Assembly (NCBI GenBank): GCA_025934375.1
Contig: JAICYD010000047.1
Span: 1 to 46,821, forward strand
Direction: 5' to 3'
DNA: 46,821 bases
DNA from: Streptosporangiaceae bacterium
GTDB lineage: Bacteria > Actinomycetota > Actinomycetes > Streptosporangiales > Streptosporangiaceae
A model generated the notes under the pieces. That model saw only the letters and a program-made list of their open reading frames with translations. It was not told the origin of the DNA and did not search any database. The position numbers and the translations under genes were made by a program. The first letter of the stretch is position 1. The number at the start of each line of letters is the position of its first letter. Shown here one piece after another: positions 36,763-44,870 of this stretch.

Positions 36763-36786
36763 ATTTGTGCACGGATTTGTGCACGG
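36763..36786. repeat. 12-bp tandem direct repeat near the attachment end
   Basis: Two adjacent copies of ATTTGTGCACGG, each containing the palindrome GTGCAC, lie between the terminator and the integrase stop. They are candidate arm-type sites for integrase or Xis (inference). Confidence 0.75.
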
Positions 36787-36797
36787 CGCTGACCTGG

Positions 36798-38162
36798 TTA
36801 GCCCTGGTCGGCGGTGACGAGCAGGCCGCCGAGGATTAGGTCAGCGAGCGTGTTCGCGACTTCCCGGTCGGCTTCGAGATCCGTCTGGACGTACTGCTTC
36901 ATGGTGAAGGCAACGTCAGCGTGGCCTATGCGCTTGGACAGCGACTTCCAGTCGATCTTGGCGTTGCGGCCAGCGGTGGCGTAGCTGTGACGTACGTCAT
37001 GCAGGTCAATCTCGGGTAGGCCCGCCCGTTCGGCGAGCTTCTTGAACCGCCTTGTGATGGTGTCCGGGTGGGGTGGCTGGCCGTTCTCCCAGCAGAACAG
37101 CCAGCCGCCATCGTGGTAGTCCGGCCCGAAGTCGTGGCGCTCGGCGTCGAGCTGGTCGACGTGGTTCGCCAGGATGGCGAGCGTGAACGGGTCGAGCGCT
37201 AGCAGGTGCTGCGCGTTCTCGGTCTTGCCGTCCGATTCGATGACCTTGCCGTCGACGACGACGCGGGTTGCTTCGATTTGGAGCGTGCCGCCGTCGAGGT
37301 CGAGCAGGTCTTGGCGAGCGCCCGCCAGCTCGCAGCGCCGCATGCCCGAAGTGGCTTCGAGGACCCACAGCGCGAAGAAGCGGTCTTGCCTTGCCTGTTG
37401 CAGGAAGGTTTGGAGCTGGTCGACCGTCCAGACCTTGCGGCCCTTGCGGGGAACGCGCGGCGGGTGCGCGTCGATGACAACGTTGCGTTTCGCCCATCCC
37501 CACTTCGCGAAGTCTTCCCAGGCGCGGTGCAGCATGCGATGCGTGTTGACGACGGTCTTGGGTTCCAGGCCGGGAGGCAGTTGCTTGCGCTGTTGGGTGG
37601 TGGCTTGCCGGACGCGCGTGCTCGGCTCGATTGGCTTGCCGATCAGGGGGTCATCCTCGGCGTGCTTGCGGTAGCAACGCGCGTTGTCGTAGCGATATGG
37701 TCGGCAGGCTTGAACCTTGCCGTTCTTGTCGACCCGGCGCACGTGGAGGGTTTGCTTGGCTCTGGGCGGCTGCGGCTTTGCCTTGACACGGCCCTCGGCG
37801 AGCAGCTTCGCGTACAGCGCGTCGCAGACTCCGCCGTCGATCTCTTTAACGTCCCGTTCGCCGATGTAGGGCTTGACGTAGTACTTGGCGTAGTTGCGCC
37901 AGTTCTGCGCCATCGACGGCTTGATTGAGTGCTCGACCCGGGTAATCCACTCGTCGAGCGCCGCCGCGACCTTGCGCTTGGTCGCCGTGACGACGCGGCC
38001 CTTCTCATGCTCGGCGATGGCCGCGCGGCATTCCTTCCACGCCTCACGTTCGGTCTTGTAGCCACTGCCGTTGATCTGCTGGCGCTTGCCGATCAGTGGG
38101 TCTTTGTCGCCGTCGAAGCGGTAGTACCAGATGTTGCCCCGCTTGTAGACGCGGCCTTTCAT
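36798..38162 (-). CDS. int: Tyrosine recombinase (AICE integrase)
   Basis: The 454-aa site-specific recombinase has an N-terminal arm/core-binding part and a C-terminal catalytic domain with Arg in TSGMRRCELAG (about 275), HxxR in LHDVRHSYAT (388-391), His in RIGHADVAF (414) and the nucleophile Tyr in MKQY (424). It should integrate and, with Xis, excise the element at the adjacent tRNA-fMet. Its start overlaps the xis stop (ATGA). A roughly 60-residue insertion between core-binding and catalytic domains contains several Arg/Lys/Gln-rich segments. Confidence 0.95.
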   Translation of the reverse strand: MKGRVYKRGNIWYYRFDGDKDPLIGKRQQINGSGYKTEREAWKECRAAIAEHEKGRVVTATKRKVAAALDEWITRVEHSIKPSMAQNWRNYAKYYVKPYIGERDVKEIDGGVCDALYAKLLAEGRVKAKPQPPRAKQTLHVRRVDKNGKVQACRPYRYDNARCYRKHAEDDPLIGKPIEPSTRVRQATTQQRKQLPPGLEPKTVVNTHRMLHRAWEDFAKWGWAKRNVVIDAHPPRVPRKGRKVWTVDQLQTFLQQARQDRFFALWVLEATSGMRRCELAGARQDLLDLDGGTLQIEATRVVVDGKVIESDGKTENAQHLLALDPFTLAILANHVDQLDAERHDFGPDYHDGGWLFCWENGQPPHPDTITRRFKKLAERAGLPEIDLHDVRHSYATAGRNAKIDWKSLSKRIGHADVAFTMKQYVQTDLEADREVANTLADLILGGLLVTADQG

Positions 38163-38368
38163 GCTGCGTGCTCCTTGTCGTCGAGGAAGTCGCGGAGTCT
38201 GGCCGACACGACGTAGACGCGACGGCCGAGTTTCTTGGTCGGGAGGTCACCCGAGTTGGCGAAGCGGTAGGCAGCGGCCCGGCTGATGCCAAGGAGCTTG
38301 GCCGCTTGGGGAACGGGGATCAGGAGGGGAAGCCCGGCCAGCGGGTCGTTTGCTCGCTCCGCGCTCAT
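38159..38368 (-). CDS. xis: Excisionase (MerR-like helix-turn-helix)
   Basis: The 69-aa protein has a single winged-helix excisionase pattern (VPQAAKLLGISRAAAYRFANSG followed by PTKKLGRRVYV, split here only for description). It should bend DNA at the attachment site and favour excision. ATG 38368 overlaps the repSA stop (ATGA), and its own stop overlaps the integrase start, so the three genes are translationally coupled. Confidence 0.92.
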   Translation of the reverse strand: MSAERANDPLAGLPLLIPVPQAAKLLGISRAAAYRFANSGDLPTKKLGRRVYVVSARLRDFLDDKEHAA

Positions 38369-39999
38369 GCGGCCCGCCCGGTTGCCGAAGGATCTGGGCC
38401 GGGCGGTTGGCCTGGTGTTGGGTGGCACTGCGCGCGTCTTCGTGCCTCGTCGAGTGCTTGCCGCCAGCGGACCCGATCGGCGACGACGCGCAGGAGGCGA
38501 TGCGCGGTCGGCAGGTGGTCGGGATCGCTTGGCTTGACCGGTTCCCACGTGTAGCGCTGCGGGTCGGTGGCCGGAAGGTCGAGCATGGCCATGAGCCAGG
38601 CCTTGCGGTCGGCGCGGTGGTCGGCGAGTGTCTTGCCGGACCACTTGCGCGAGACCAGCACGCGGCGGCCCGCGTAGCCGAGGTGGTCGGCGCGGTGTGC
38701 CTTGCCCTTGCAGCGGCCGGGCATCAGGCCGGGCTTGGCGTTCTTGGGCTGGATGCCGTAGCGCAGCCAGTTCGCGCAGGTCGGTGAGCAGGGTTCGTAG
38801 CGGAGGGTGTCGGCGAGCCGTTCGACGTGGCGGACCTGGGCGTCAGTTTCGGGCTTGTGGCAGTCGGAGACGTTCTTGGTCAGGTACTTGGTGAGGTAGG
38901 CGATGCAGCGGCTCGCGTCCTTGGAGCCGACCAGCACGCCCTGGGCGTCGAAGCGGTCGCCGAACCGCGCGACGTGCAACGGCTCGTCCAGGTCGCCGAT
39001 CGCGTCGAGTGCTTCATCCCAGGTGGGCAGGACTTCGCCCGTGCTGGGGTCGAGGTAGGTGCTGGCCTTGTCGTCCCAGACGGGAAGGTGGCCGCTGTCG
39101 AAGGCGATGTGATCAATGGATGGCCACCAGACCTGGTGGTAGGTGGCGGCGATGACCTCGCGCAGTTCCTTGCGTGAGATAGTTCCGCGGATCGCGATGT
39201 GCACGTGCGGGGCGAGGCGCCGTTGTGGCTCGATCGCGGCGAAGTACTGGATGTCGTAGCCGCAGTACCGGCGCAGGTTTTGCATGACCCGGTCGAAGAG
39301 CGCGGCGAAGTGCAGCGCGTCGCGTGCGGCCCGCGTGTAGTCGTAACTGTCTGGATTGACGGGTGTCCCCTCGGATGTGACCCGGCCGTAGGACGGGCAG
39401 GTGAGGGTGACGAACAGCGAGGGCCGGAAGGTCTTGCCGTCCGGGGCGGTGTAGGCCTTGCCAACGGTGCGCGGGTCAGGGGTGCGCTTGGGCAGCGGCG
39501 GGGCGTCCTGTCGCCGACGAGTGGAGCGGTGACGGCGTTCCGGCCGGGCCGGGAGCACGTTGCCGCGCATGCCCGCGTCGGTGATCTCGTCGTCGAGTTC
39601 GCCAATCAGCTCGTCTAGGTCGCTGGTGTCGTGGCCGAGCTGGTCGGCCTGGTCGCGGATGGCTTGCGCGTCGGCGCGTTTTTCGACCCACCACCGTTGC
39701 TCGCCGGTCGGTTCATCGGGTTCGATGACGGGTTCCCGGTCCAGGTGCCAGCCTTCGCGGCATTGGGCGGCCCGCAGGTTCTTGGCCCGCTCTGCGCAGG
39801 ATGGGCAGACGGTGGCGAGGGTGTTGCCGCACGGTACGAGCACTGGTTCCGCCTGGCCAGTGGCCAGGTCGGTGCGCCGCAGCTGGACCGGCCGGACGCA
39901 GGCTCCGTGCTCGACGGCCAGGTCCTTGACCACGTCCCGGGCTAGCGGCATTGATAGCCGCTCAGCCCGTGTCCCCTTGCGCTGCCCGGCTGGTGTCAC
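38365..39999 (-). CDS. repSA: AICE replication initiator (RepSA-like)
   Basis: The 544-aa protein belongs to the rolling-circle initiators of actinomycete integrative elements. A CxxC zinc motif (CPSC near 65-68) is followed by the HUH metal motif PHVHIAIRG (His 265 and 267) and the Tyr motif AYLTKYLTK (Tyr 368 and 372). It should nick the element's double-strand origin after excision. GTG 39999 has GGAGGTGA upstream and overlaps the stop of the small zinc-ribbon gene (GTGA). Confidence 0.9.
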   Translation of the reverse strand: MTPAGQRKGTRAERLSMPLARDVVKDLAVEHGACVRPVQLRRTDLATGQAEPVLVPCGNTLATVCPSCAERAKNLRAAQCREGWHLDREPVIEPDEPTGEQRWWVEKRADAQAIRDQADQLGHDTSDLDELIGELDDEITDAGMRGNVLPARPERRHRSTRRRQDAPPLPKRTPDPRTVGKAYTAPDGKTFRPSLFVTLTCPSYGRVTSEGTPVNPDSYDYTRAARDALHFAALFDRVMQNLRRYCGYDIQYFAAIEPQRRLAPHVHIAIRGTISRKELREVIAATYHQVWWPSIDHIAFDSGHLPVWDDKASTYLDPSTGEVLPTWDEALDAIGDLDEPLHVARFGDRFDAQGVLVGSKDASRCIAYLTKYLTKNVSDCHKPETDAQVRHVERLADTLRYEPCSPTCANWLRYGIQPKNAKPGLMPGRCKGKAHRADHLGYAGRRVLVSRKWSGKTLADHRADRKAWLMAMLDLPATDPQRYTWEPVKPSDPDHLPTAHRLLRVVADRVRWRQALDEARRRAQCHPTPGQPPGPDPSATGRAA

Positions 40000-40169
40000 C
40001 AGTTGTCACCTCCGCTGGTCTCGGGACGCCCGTCCTCCCACGTTTCGCGGTAGCCGCAGGACCGGCATTCGGCCAGGGCTTCCGGTAGCCCGTCGTCGAG
40101 CAGCACCATCTCGGCCCCGCACGACGGGCACGGCTCGTCGGTCCGCCACGCGCTGTCTCGTGGGTTCAA
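39996..40169 (-). CDS. Small zinc-ribbon protein
   Basis: A 57-aa protein starting at TTG 40169 carries two CxxC motifs, CPSC and CRSC, about 22 residues apart, the classic zinc-ribbon spacing. Both ends are locked into the operon: the TTG overlaps the traSA stop (TTGA) and its TGA overlaps the repSA GTG. The role is unknown; its position between transfer and replication genes suggests a DNA-associated accessory factor. Confidence 0.8.
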   Translation of the reverse strand: MNPRDSAWRTDEPCPSCGAEMVLLDDGLPEALAECRSCGYRETWEDGRPETSGGDNW

Positions 40170-41593
40170 GCGGCATCACCCGCCGAGGCGACGATCGCGG
40201 CCATCTCGCGGATGTCGGCATCGGTCACGTAGGCCGCGCGGACTCGCACCGGATCGGGCGAGGCATCCAGCCGGACGTAGCCGACCCCCGCTCCGGTCAG
40301 CGACAGCGGGGAGATCTCATCCGCGAGCGCGCCCCGGTCGCGTGCCCCGTCGCCTAGGACCATGTCGACCTGGTCGGACTCGTCGAGGCGGAGCGCGACC
40401 CGGGTGGGGAACAGGTTGCGGAGGCTGATCACGTCCTTGCGCGGGTCCTGCAGCGCGCCGACCACGCAGACGCCGACCGACCGTCCCTGACTGGTAAGGG
40501 TGGCTATCGCCGCTTCCGCGCGTCTTCTGAGGTCCCGTTCGGGCTGGTAGGCGGTGATGAACGCCATCTCATCGACCAGCACGACCAGGAACGGGAACAC
40601 GATGGACGGGGTGAAGGTCCGGGTGATGCCGCCGAACTGCGCTGCCCGGTCGTGCATGACCGCGACCGCGTCCTCCAGGAGCTTGACCATGTCGGCGGCC
40701 TGGTCGGCGTAGCGGGCGAACAGGTCCCGGCCGAAGGACAGCTCCATCCGCTTGGGGTCCAGCGCCCAGACCTGGCACCAGCCGCCGACGATCGCGGGCA
40801 GCAGCGCCCGGACAGCCGACCAGATCACCGAGCCTTTGCCCGAGCCGGTCGCCCCGGCGATGAGGACATGCGTGCCCAGCAGCCGCAGCAGCCACGGCCC
40901 GCCATCCTCAGCGCGCCCGACCGGCAGCGCCGCCAGGTTGACCTCGGTGGGGAAGGGCAGCGCGCCGAAGGGCTCGGCGAGGGTGTCGGCCCGGACGAAT
41001 TCGAGCGTGATCATGCCTGGTCCCAGCTCGCGGACCCGGCACAGCTCCGCGCCGAACGCATGGGCGAGGCCGGCGGCGCGGTCGGCGAAGTCGGCTGGGG
41101 CCTGCCCGGTTGCCAGCCGCACGGTCACCAGGTCCACCGACCTGGAGGCGCGGACGCCGAGGAGCACGGGCACCAGGACCCGTTTGCGGTACATGGGCGC
41201 CAGGCCGCCCAGCGTCATCGCCGCGTGCCAGTGCCGCCGGTAGAACCAGGTGCGCCAGCGGTTCCGCGCGGGCTTGCTGACGAGCCGGGTGAACCAGTCC
41301 GGGAGCAGCAGCCGCAGCCCGACGAGTGCCGAGACGATGAGGAGCACCAGGGCGACGAGGCCCGGCCAGCCGAGCCACAGCCAGTCATAGGCCAGCACCG
41401 CGGCCACGGCGTCGAGGATCGGATGGGTGAAGACGAACCAGGTCAGCCGCCAGATGAGGCGGATGAGCTGGACGGCCCAGATGATCGCCCATGGGGTCTC
41501 GTAGACGGGTGAGCGCCAGACGGGGCGGGCGAAGGGGTCGGGGTTGTCGACCTGGGCGAGTTGTCCCGCCACGGGCCGCCGGGGGTTAGCCAT
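40166..41593 (-). CDS. traSA: FtsK/SpoIIIE-type transfer protein (TraSA-like)
   Basis: The 475-aa protein has two to three N-terminal membrane helices (about 35-98) and an FtsK-type motor domain with Walker A GATGSGKG (247-254), Walker B VVLVDEM and a conserved VGALQDPRKD. In pSAM2-like elements the homologue is the sole protein needed to move double-stranded DNA between mycelia. It lacks the long variable N-terminus of chromosomal FtsK. The start ATG 41593 is separated from the upstream small gene by 85 bases; its stop overlaps the zinc-ribbon gene. Confidence 0.93.
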   Translation of the reverse strand: MANPRRPVAGQLAQVDNPDPFARPVWRSPVYETPWAIIWAVQLIRLIWRLTWFVFTHPILDAVAAVLAYDWLWLGWPGLVALVLLIVSALVGLRLLLPDWFTRLVSKPARNRWRTWFYRRHWHAAMTLGGLAPMYRKRVLVPVLLGVRASRSVDLVTVRLATGQAPADFADRAAGLAHAFGAELCRVRELGPGMITLEFVRADTLAEPFGALPFPTEVNLAALPVGRAEDGGPWLLRLLGTHVLIAGATGSGKGSVIWSAVRALLPAIVGGWCQVWALDPKRMELSFGRDLFARYADQAADMVKLLEDAVAVMHDRAAQFGGITRTFTPSIVFPFLVVLVDEMAFITAYQPERDLRRRAEAAIATLTSQGRSVGVCVVGALQDPRKDVISLRNLFPTRVALRLDESDQVDMVLGDGARDRGALADEISPLSLTGAGVGYVRLDASPDPVRVRAAYVTDADIREMAAIVASAGDAA

Positions 41594-41678
41594 ATGATCG
41601 AGGCCTCTCAGGGTTTGCTGACCAGGGGAGAAAGGGGGCGGCCGGAGGTTCCAGCTCCAGCCGCCCCCGCCTTGGTGT

Positions 41679-41993
41679 TCAGGCCGCCTTCGAGTCGGTG
41701 GCCTTGGTGTCGTCGCCGCCGGTGCCGCTGTTGCCGTCGCTGGCGTTGCCGGGGTGCTGGATCGCGTGGACCCGCTCGACTTCGGCGGCGAATGCCTGCG
41801 CGTGCCGGGCCAGGGCCCGCGCGAACTGGACCGCCTCTTCGGTGGCGTCGCGTCCCCGGACGGAGATGGAGACCGATGATCCCCCGCCGTCGATGGACAG
41901 GATGGGCGTCTTGTCCGGGTAGCTGTAGCAGGTCACCCAGCCATCACCGGCGACGTAGATGCTGAAGGTGGAAAACGACTCGCCGTCGCTCAT
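41679..41993 (-). CDS. Small conserved AICE protein
   Basis: The 104-aa protein has a beta-rich N-terminal half (FSIYVAGDGWVTCYSYPD) and a helical middle, with a charged, Gly/Asp-rich tail. I recognise no domain. A strong ribosome-binding site (AAAGGAGG) precedes ATG 41993, which overlaps the stop of the Pra-like gene (ATGA). Context implies a role in transfer or maintenance. Confidence 0.7.
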   Translation of the reverse strand: MSDGESFSTFSIYVAGDGWVTCYSYPDKTPILSIDGGGSSVSISVRGRDATEEAVQFARALARHAQAFAAEVERVHAIQHPGNASDGNSGTGGDDTKATDSKAA

Positions 41994-42409
41994 GCTGCTG
42001 CCTCCTTTCCTTCCAGGCCATGACGGCCAGCCGGGCGCCCCGGGGCAGGGGCGCGGACCCCGGTTGCGTTGAGGGAGTAGCCGAGCTTGCCGCTCTGGTT
42101 GACGTACGGGGTCACCGTCAGCCCGGTGAACTCCACCGGAGTGAACGGCGACCCCACGGGACCGGCCGGTAGTACCGGCTGATGGGGCGCGGCGACCTTG
42201 ACCTTGACGGTCCGGGTGCGCGCTTCCTTGTCGGCGTCGATGACCTCCACCGTCCACAGCGGAAGCCCCGTCGCCTTGTCCTTGGACTGGACGAACCGGC
42301 CGTTCGACGAGGCGTCGAAGTCCCGCACCGGCTCGAAGGCCCCGGCTGCGTACACGCCGTCGGGGAAGATCAGCGCGAAGTCGACCGGGATGGGACCTTG
42401 CAGGGCCAC
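41990..42409 (-). CDS. pra: Pra-like replication/integration/excision activator
   Basis: The 139-aa protein (PIPVDFALIFPDGVYAAG, then GLPLWTVEVIDADKEARTRT and PVEFTGLTVTPYVN) resembles small actinomycete proteins annotated as plasmid replication, integration and excision activator. In pSAM2, Pra switches on repSA, xis and int. Here it is the first gene after the operator-promoter region and ahead of the coupled core operon, in keeping with that role. GTG 42409 lacks a clear Shine-Dalgarno; translation may be weak. Confidence 0.65.
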   Translation of the reverse strand: MALQGPIPVDFALIFPDGVYAAGAFEPVRDFDASSNGRFVQSKDKATGLPLWTVEVIDADKEARTRTVKVKVAAPHQPVLPAGPVGSPFTPVEFTGLTVTPYVNQSGKLGYSLNATGVRAPAPGRPAGRHGLEGKEAAA

Positions 42410-42444
42410 TTGACATCACCATTTCTCGTGTCGGACCTGGCATG

Positions 42445-42495
42445 ACTTATCAGGTTTATTTCGACTTTAAGCATAGATACCTGACTTGTCAAGTC
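42445..42495 (-). promoter_or_regulatory. pra-operon promoter with two GntR-type operators
   Basis: On the minus strand a -35 TTGACA (42492-42487) and a -10 TAAAGT (42469-42464) are 17 bases apart. The -35 lies inside the near-perfect inverted repeat GACTTG-T-CAAGTC (42483-42495), and a related site (ACCTGATAAGT on the minus strand, 42445-42455) sits near the expected transcript start. A repressor bound there would block the promoter, as KorSA does for pra in pSAM2. Confidence 0.75.
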
Positions 42496-42531
42496 GGGAC
42501 AGCATCGAGTTGCGGCCAGTTCGAGCCATGT

Positions 42532-43263
42532 CTAAGTGAAGGGGTAGGCGTCGTGGATCTCGTGCCGGTCGCCGGGAAGCACGATGTCAGTCACGTGGAC
42601 CGGTAGGCCTTTCGCGTCGTAGGCCGTCACGATCACGTTGAGCACCGGCGCATCGGCGGCGACGCCGAGCAGGCCCGCCTCTTCCCCGGTCGGCTTGCGC
42701 GCTGAGATCCGCTCCACCGCATGATCGAGCCGCACCTTCTTGCGCGCCTGGAGGTGATGCCGGATGCTCTCGCCGAGCAAGTCGGGCGAGGCGAAGTCGG
42801 TGCCCTTGGCCAGCTCCAGCGGCAGCCACAAGGAGGCCAGCTCGACCGGGTCGCCGTCATCGGCGAGGAGCCGCTGCCGCAGGAACGCCCGCGCGCCCTG
42901 GTCAAGCCCCAGCAGGGTCGTGACGTAGGCGGGGGCAAGCTTGACTCCGGCCTGGATCAGGCTGCCGGACAACTGAGTTTCGGGAAGCTCCAGGATGCCC
43001 TGTGCTGGCCGCGTCCGCTCCGCCCCCGCCAGCGCCGGGCGCCCGCGCACGAAACTGCCCTTGCCCTGCTGGGTCTCGATCCACCCGTCTTGCCGCAACG
43101 CCGACAGCGACTTAACGATCGTAGGCCGCGAAACGCCGAAAGACTCGACAAGCTGGTGCTCCGAGGGCAGCAGCGAACCCGGGGCATACTCCCCGGATTC
43201 GATCCGCCGCTTGATCTCGGCGACCACCTGCGCGTACTTGGGAGGCGAGTAGTCGAAGCCCAT
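42532..43263 (-). CDS. korSA: GntR-family repressor (KorSA-like)
   Basis: The 243-aa regulator has an N-terminal GntR winged helix (KYAQVVAEIKRRIESGEYAP, LLPSEHQLVESFGVSRPTIV, GKGSFVRGR) and a C-terminal UTRA effector domain (about 95-240, with DDGDPVELASLWLPLELA). In pSAM2 the homologous KorSA keeps the element silent by repressing pra. Its own upstream region (43285-43305) holds TATTAT and a related ACCTGA...CAAGT site, so it probably represses itself. ATG 43263 is used. Confidence 0.9.
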   Translation of the reverse strand: MGFDYSPPKYAQVVAEIKRRIESGEYAPGSLLPSEHQLVESFGVSRPTIVKSLSALRQDGWIETQQGKGSFVRGRPALAGAERTRPAQGILELPETQLSGSLIQAGVKLAPAYVTTLLGLDQGARAFLRQRLLADDGDPVELASLWLPLELAKGTDFASPDLLGESIRHHLQARKKVRLDHAVERISARKPTGEEAGLLGVAADAPVLNVIVTAYDAKGLPVHVTDIVLPGDRHEIHDAYPFT

Positions 43264-43284
43264 CGTCGTCCGTCCTGGCCGTGA

Positions 43285-43305
43285 ATAATACTTGCTCTGT
43301 CAGGT
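43285..43305 (-). promoter_or_regulatory. korSA promoter region with operator-like site
   Basis: A -10-like TATTAT (43290-43285, minus strand) abuts ACCTGACAGAGCAAGT (43305-43290), whose half-sites match those of the pra operators with wider spacing. No convincing -35 is seen. Confidence 0.5.
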
Positions 43306-43367
43306 CAGCGTATCTGCATGCTCAGGACTTGTCACGCTCTTGAACGAGATCACAACGCCGCCCCGGC

Positions 43368-43721
43368 TCAGCAGGTGTCGCCACGCCCGGCGATCATGCC
43401 GAGGCTGGCCAGGGTACGGACAGCGTCGGTGATGCGCCGCATGTCCTCGGGGGATGGCGGGCTGTACGGGTTGACGGGCCGGATGATGAGGTACCGGTCG
43501 GGCACCCCGGCCGATCGTAGTTGCTCGTCTTCGTCGGCGCACAGCCGCTCGTGCAGGTCCTGCAGGGCAGCGGTGATGGCGTCGCTGTCCGGCCCCAGCG
43601 GGAGGAACAGGTGGATAACGCCGAGGGCAAGCCGCAACTCGCGCAGGTTCTCGGCGCCGGACAGCTCGTCCTCGGCGTTGACGGCGGCAGCATGCGGGCT
43701 AGGAGCTGGCATGCAGGTCAC
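43368..43721 (-). CDS. Hypothetical small protein, last gene of coupled cassette
   Basis: The 117-aa protein is mostly helical (RELRLALGVIHLFLPLGPDS, ALQDLHERLCADEDEQ) with a C-terminal MRRITDAVRTLASLGMIAGR segment. No known domain. GTG 43721 overlaps the stop of the upstream 56-aa gene (GTGA), supporting translation by coupling; ATG 43712 is an alternative. Confidence 0.6.
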   Translation of the reverse strand: MTCMPAPSPHAAAVNAEDELSGAENLRELRLALGVIHLFLPLGPDSDAITAALQDLHERLCADEDEQLRSAGVPDRYLIIRPVNPYSPPSPEDMRRITDAVRTLASLGMIAGRGDTC

Positions 43722-43888
43722 TGCCCAGGCCGGTCAAGCAGCAGGGCATGCTCGACCCGCTCGCGAAACAGCGTCAGCTCAACTTCAAGTGAGTCGGGAA
43801 TGGCGTCGTGCTCCGACAGGAGGAGATCGGCAGCGAGCTTAAGCCGCTCAAGGTGGGTTCGCTCCAGTGCGGGCAAGGTCTCAGGCAT
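43718..43888 (-). CDS. 56-aa hypothetical protein
   Basis: A short frame from ATG 43888 encodes a helical, acidic peptide (ALERTHLERLKLAADLLLSE near the start, RERVEHALLLDRPGQ at the end). It fills exactly the gap between two other small genes: eight bases of overlap upstream and a GTGA overlap downstream. That packing, more than the sequence itself, argues that it is real. Confidence 0.6.
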   Translation of the reverse strand: MPETLPALERTHLERLKLAADLLLSEHDAIPDSLEVELTLFRERVEHALLLDRPGQ

Positions 43889-44135
43889 AAGTCATGTCTC
43901 CGTTATCAGGGGATGGGATGGGCGGTGTTGCGGAGTTCTCGATTGCCCGCAGGCGGGGCGGCAGCGTGTCAGGGTCTTTCGCGAAGACAATCGCGCGGAA
44001 CGGCACGCTGGCCCGGGAGAAGCAGACGAATTCCCGGCTGGAGACCCCGAACACCACGATCCACAACGGGTTACCGGCCTCCAGCCGACGCGCTTCCGCA
44101 CGGGCGGTCTCGACGTCAGCAACGTCAGTGCTCAC
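43881..44135 (-). CDS. 84-aa hypothetical protein
   Basis: Starting at GTG 44135, which overlaps the ATPase stop (GTGA), the product contains ARRLEAGNPLWIVVFGVSSR and FSRASVPFRAIVFAKDP. The alternating strand pattern suggests a small alpha/beta domain; I recognise no family. An upstream in-frame ATG (44192) would lie inside the ATPase gene. Confidence 0.65.
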   Translation of the reverse strand: MSTDVADVETARAEARRLEAGNPLWIVVFGVSSREFVCFSRASVPFRAIVFAKDPDTLPPRLRAIENSATPPIPSPDNGDMTYA

Positions 44136-44527
44136 TGCGTGTCCAACTCGAACCACACGACTCGGCCATCCCCGTCGCCGATGTACCCCCACCGCGCGGC
44201 GATTGACTCGACGAGGCCAAGCCCGTTCCCGTGCTCGCGCTCTTGGTCGGGTGATCGCACAACCGGAGCCGTATCCGCGCCCGCGTCCCAGACTTCAACC
44301 CGCACCTGGTTCGCGTGCTGGCGGACGGCTACTGCGAATGTCCCGTCCTTGCCGGACGCCGTATGCAAGACCGCATTGGTCGCCAGCTCGGTTGTCAGTA
44401 GCGCGGCGTCATCCGCCAGCGGGTTACCGTCCAGGACCCGGACGACGAACCTCCGCGCGTGCCCTACCTGCTCCCGTCGTCCCGGGAAGATCCGCGTCTT
44501 CGGCCGCGCCGCCACGAGCTCGGTCAC
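44132..44527 (-). CDS. GHKL-type ATP-binding protein (RsbW/anti-sigma-like)
   Basis: The 131-aa protein has the histidine-kinase-like ATPase motifs: N box ELATNAVLHT, G1 region VWDAGADTAP and G2 region NGLGLVESIAARWG. Such stand-alone domains in actinomycetes act as anti-sigma or regulatory kinases. GTG 44527 overlaps the upstream zinc-ribbon gene stop (GTGA); the longer frame to 44662 is a read-through of that gene's antiparallel context and is not preferred. Its cognate partner is not evident. Confidence 0.82.
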   Translation of the reverse strand: MTELVAARPKTRIFPGRREQVGHARRFVVRVLDGNPLADDAALLTTELATNAVLHTASGKDGTFAVAVRQHANQVRVEVWDAGADTAPVVRSPDQEREHGNGLGLVESIAARWGYIGDGDGRVVWFELDTQ

Positions 44528-44739
44528 GATGCCGCCTTGCCGGTGCCTGAGCAGGACAGGCACGGTTCCCGCGCTGGGCCGAGTAGCGCGGTCTCTGCCG
44601 CAGCGCCCGCGACGGCATCCGAGCGGCGTAGCGTGACGAACTTGAACCCACGGTCCCGGCAATCGGGGCAGCCGCCGCCCTCGGCGTCAGGTTCGGATTC
44701 GCCGGTCTCGGGTGTGTCGTTTGGTGGGTTTTCCGCCAT
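44524..44739 (-). CDS. 71-aa zinc-ribbon-like protein
   Basis: Two CxxC motifs (CPDC near residue 24 and CLSC near 60) suggest zinc binding, separated by a basic strand-like GFKFVTLRRSDA. The N-terminus is acidic and disordered. It is the first gene of the five-gene coupled cassette and is divergent from the 306-aa regulator-like gene. Confidence 0.7.
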   Translation of the reverse strand: MAENPPNDTPETGESEPDAEGGGCPDCRDRGFKFVTLRRSDAVAGAAAETALLGPAREPCLSCSGTGKAAS

Positions 44740-44802
44740 GCTTCTAGGCTGCGGAAGAGACGCGTTTCCTCTCTAGGCGCATCTAGAACGCCACGTTTCG
44801 TA

Positions 44803-44856
44803 ATGTCTCATGTTGTCTCGTCTTCGCGGAATGGCCGCTATGCTGAGATGAGACAT
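44803..44856. promoter_or_regulatory. Inverted repeat in divergent promoter region
   Basis: ATGTCTCAT (44803-44811) and its exact reverse complement ATGAGACAT (44848-44856) flank a 36-base spacer that also holds a TATGCT hexamer (44839-44844) and a further TTGTCTC half-site. The arrangement suggests a regulator controlling both divergent transcripts. Confidence 0.6.
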
Positions 44857-44870
44857 AACCGGGAGAACAC

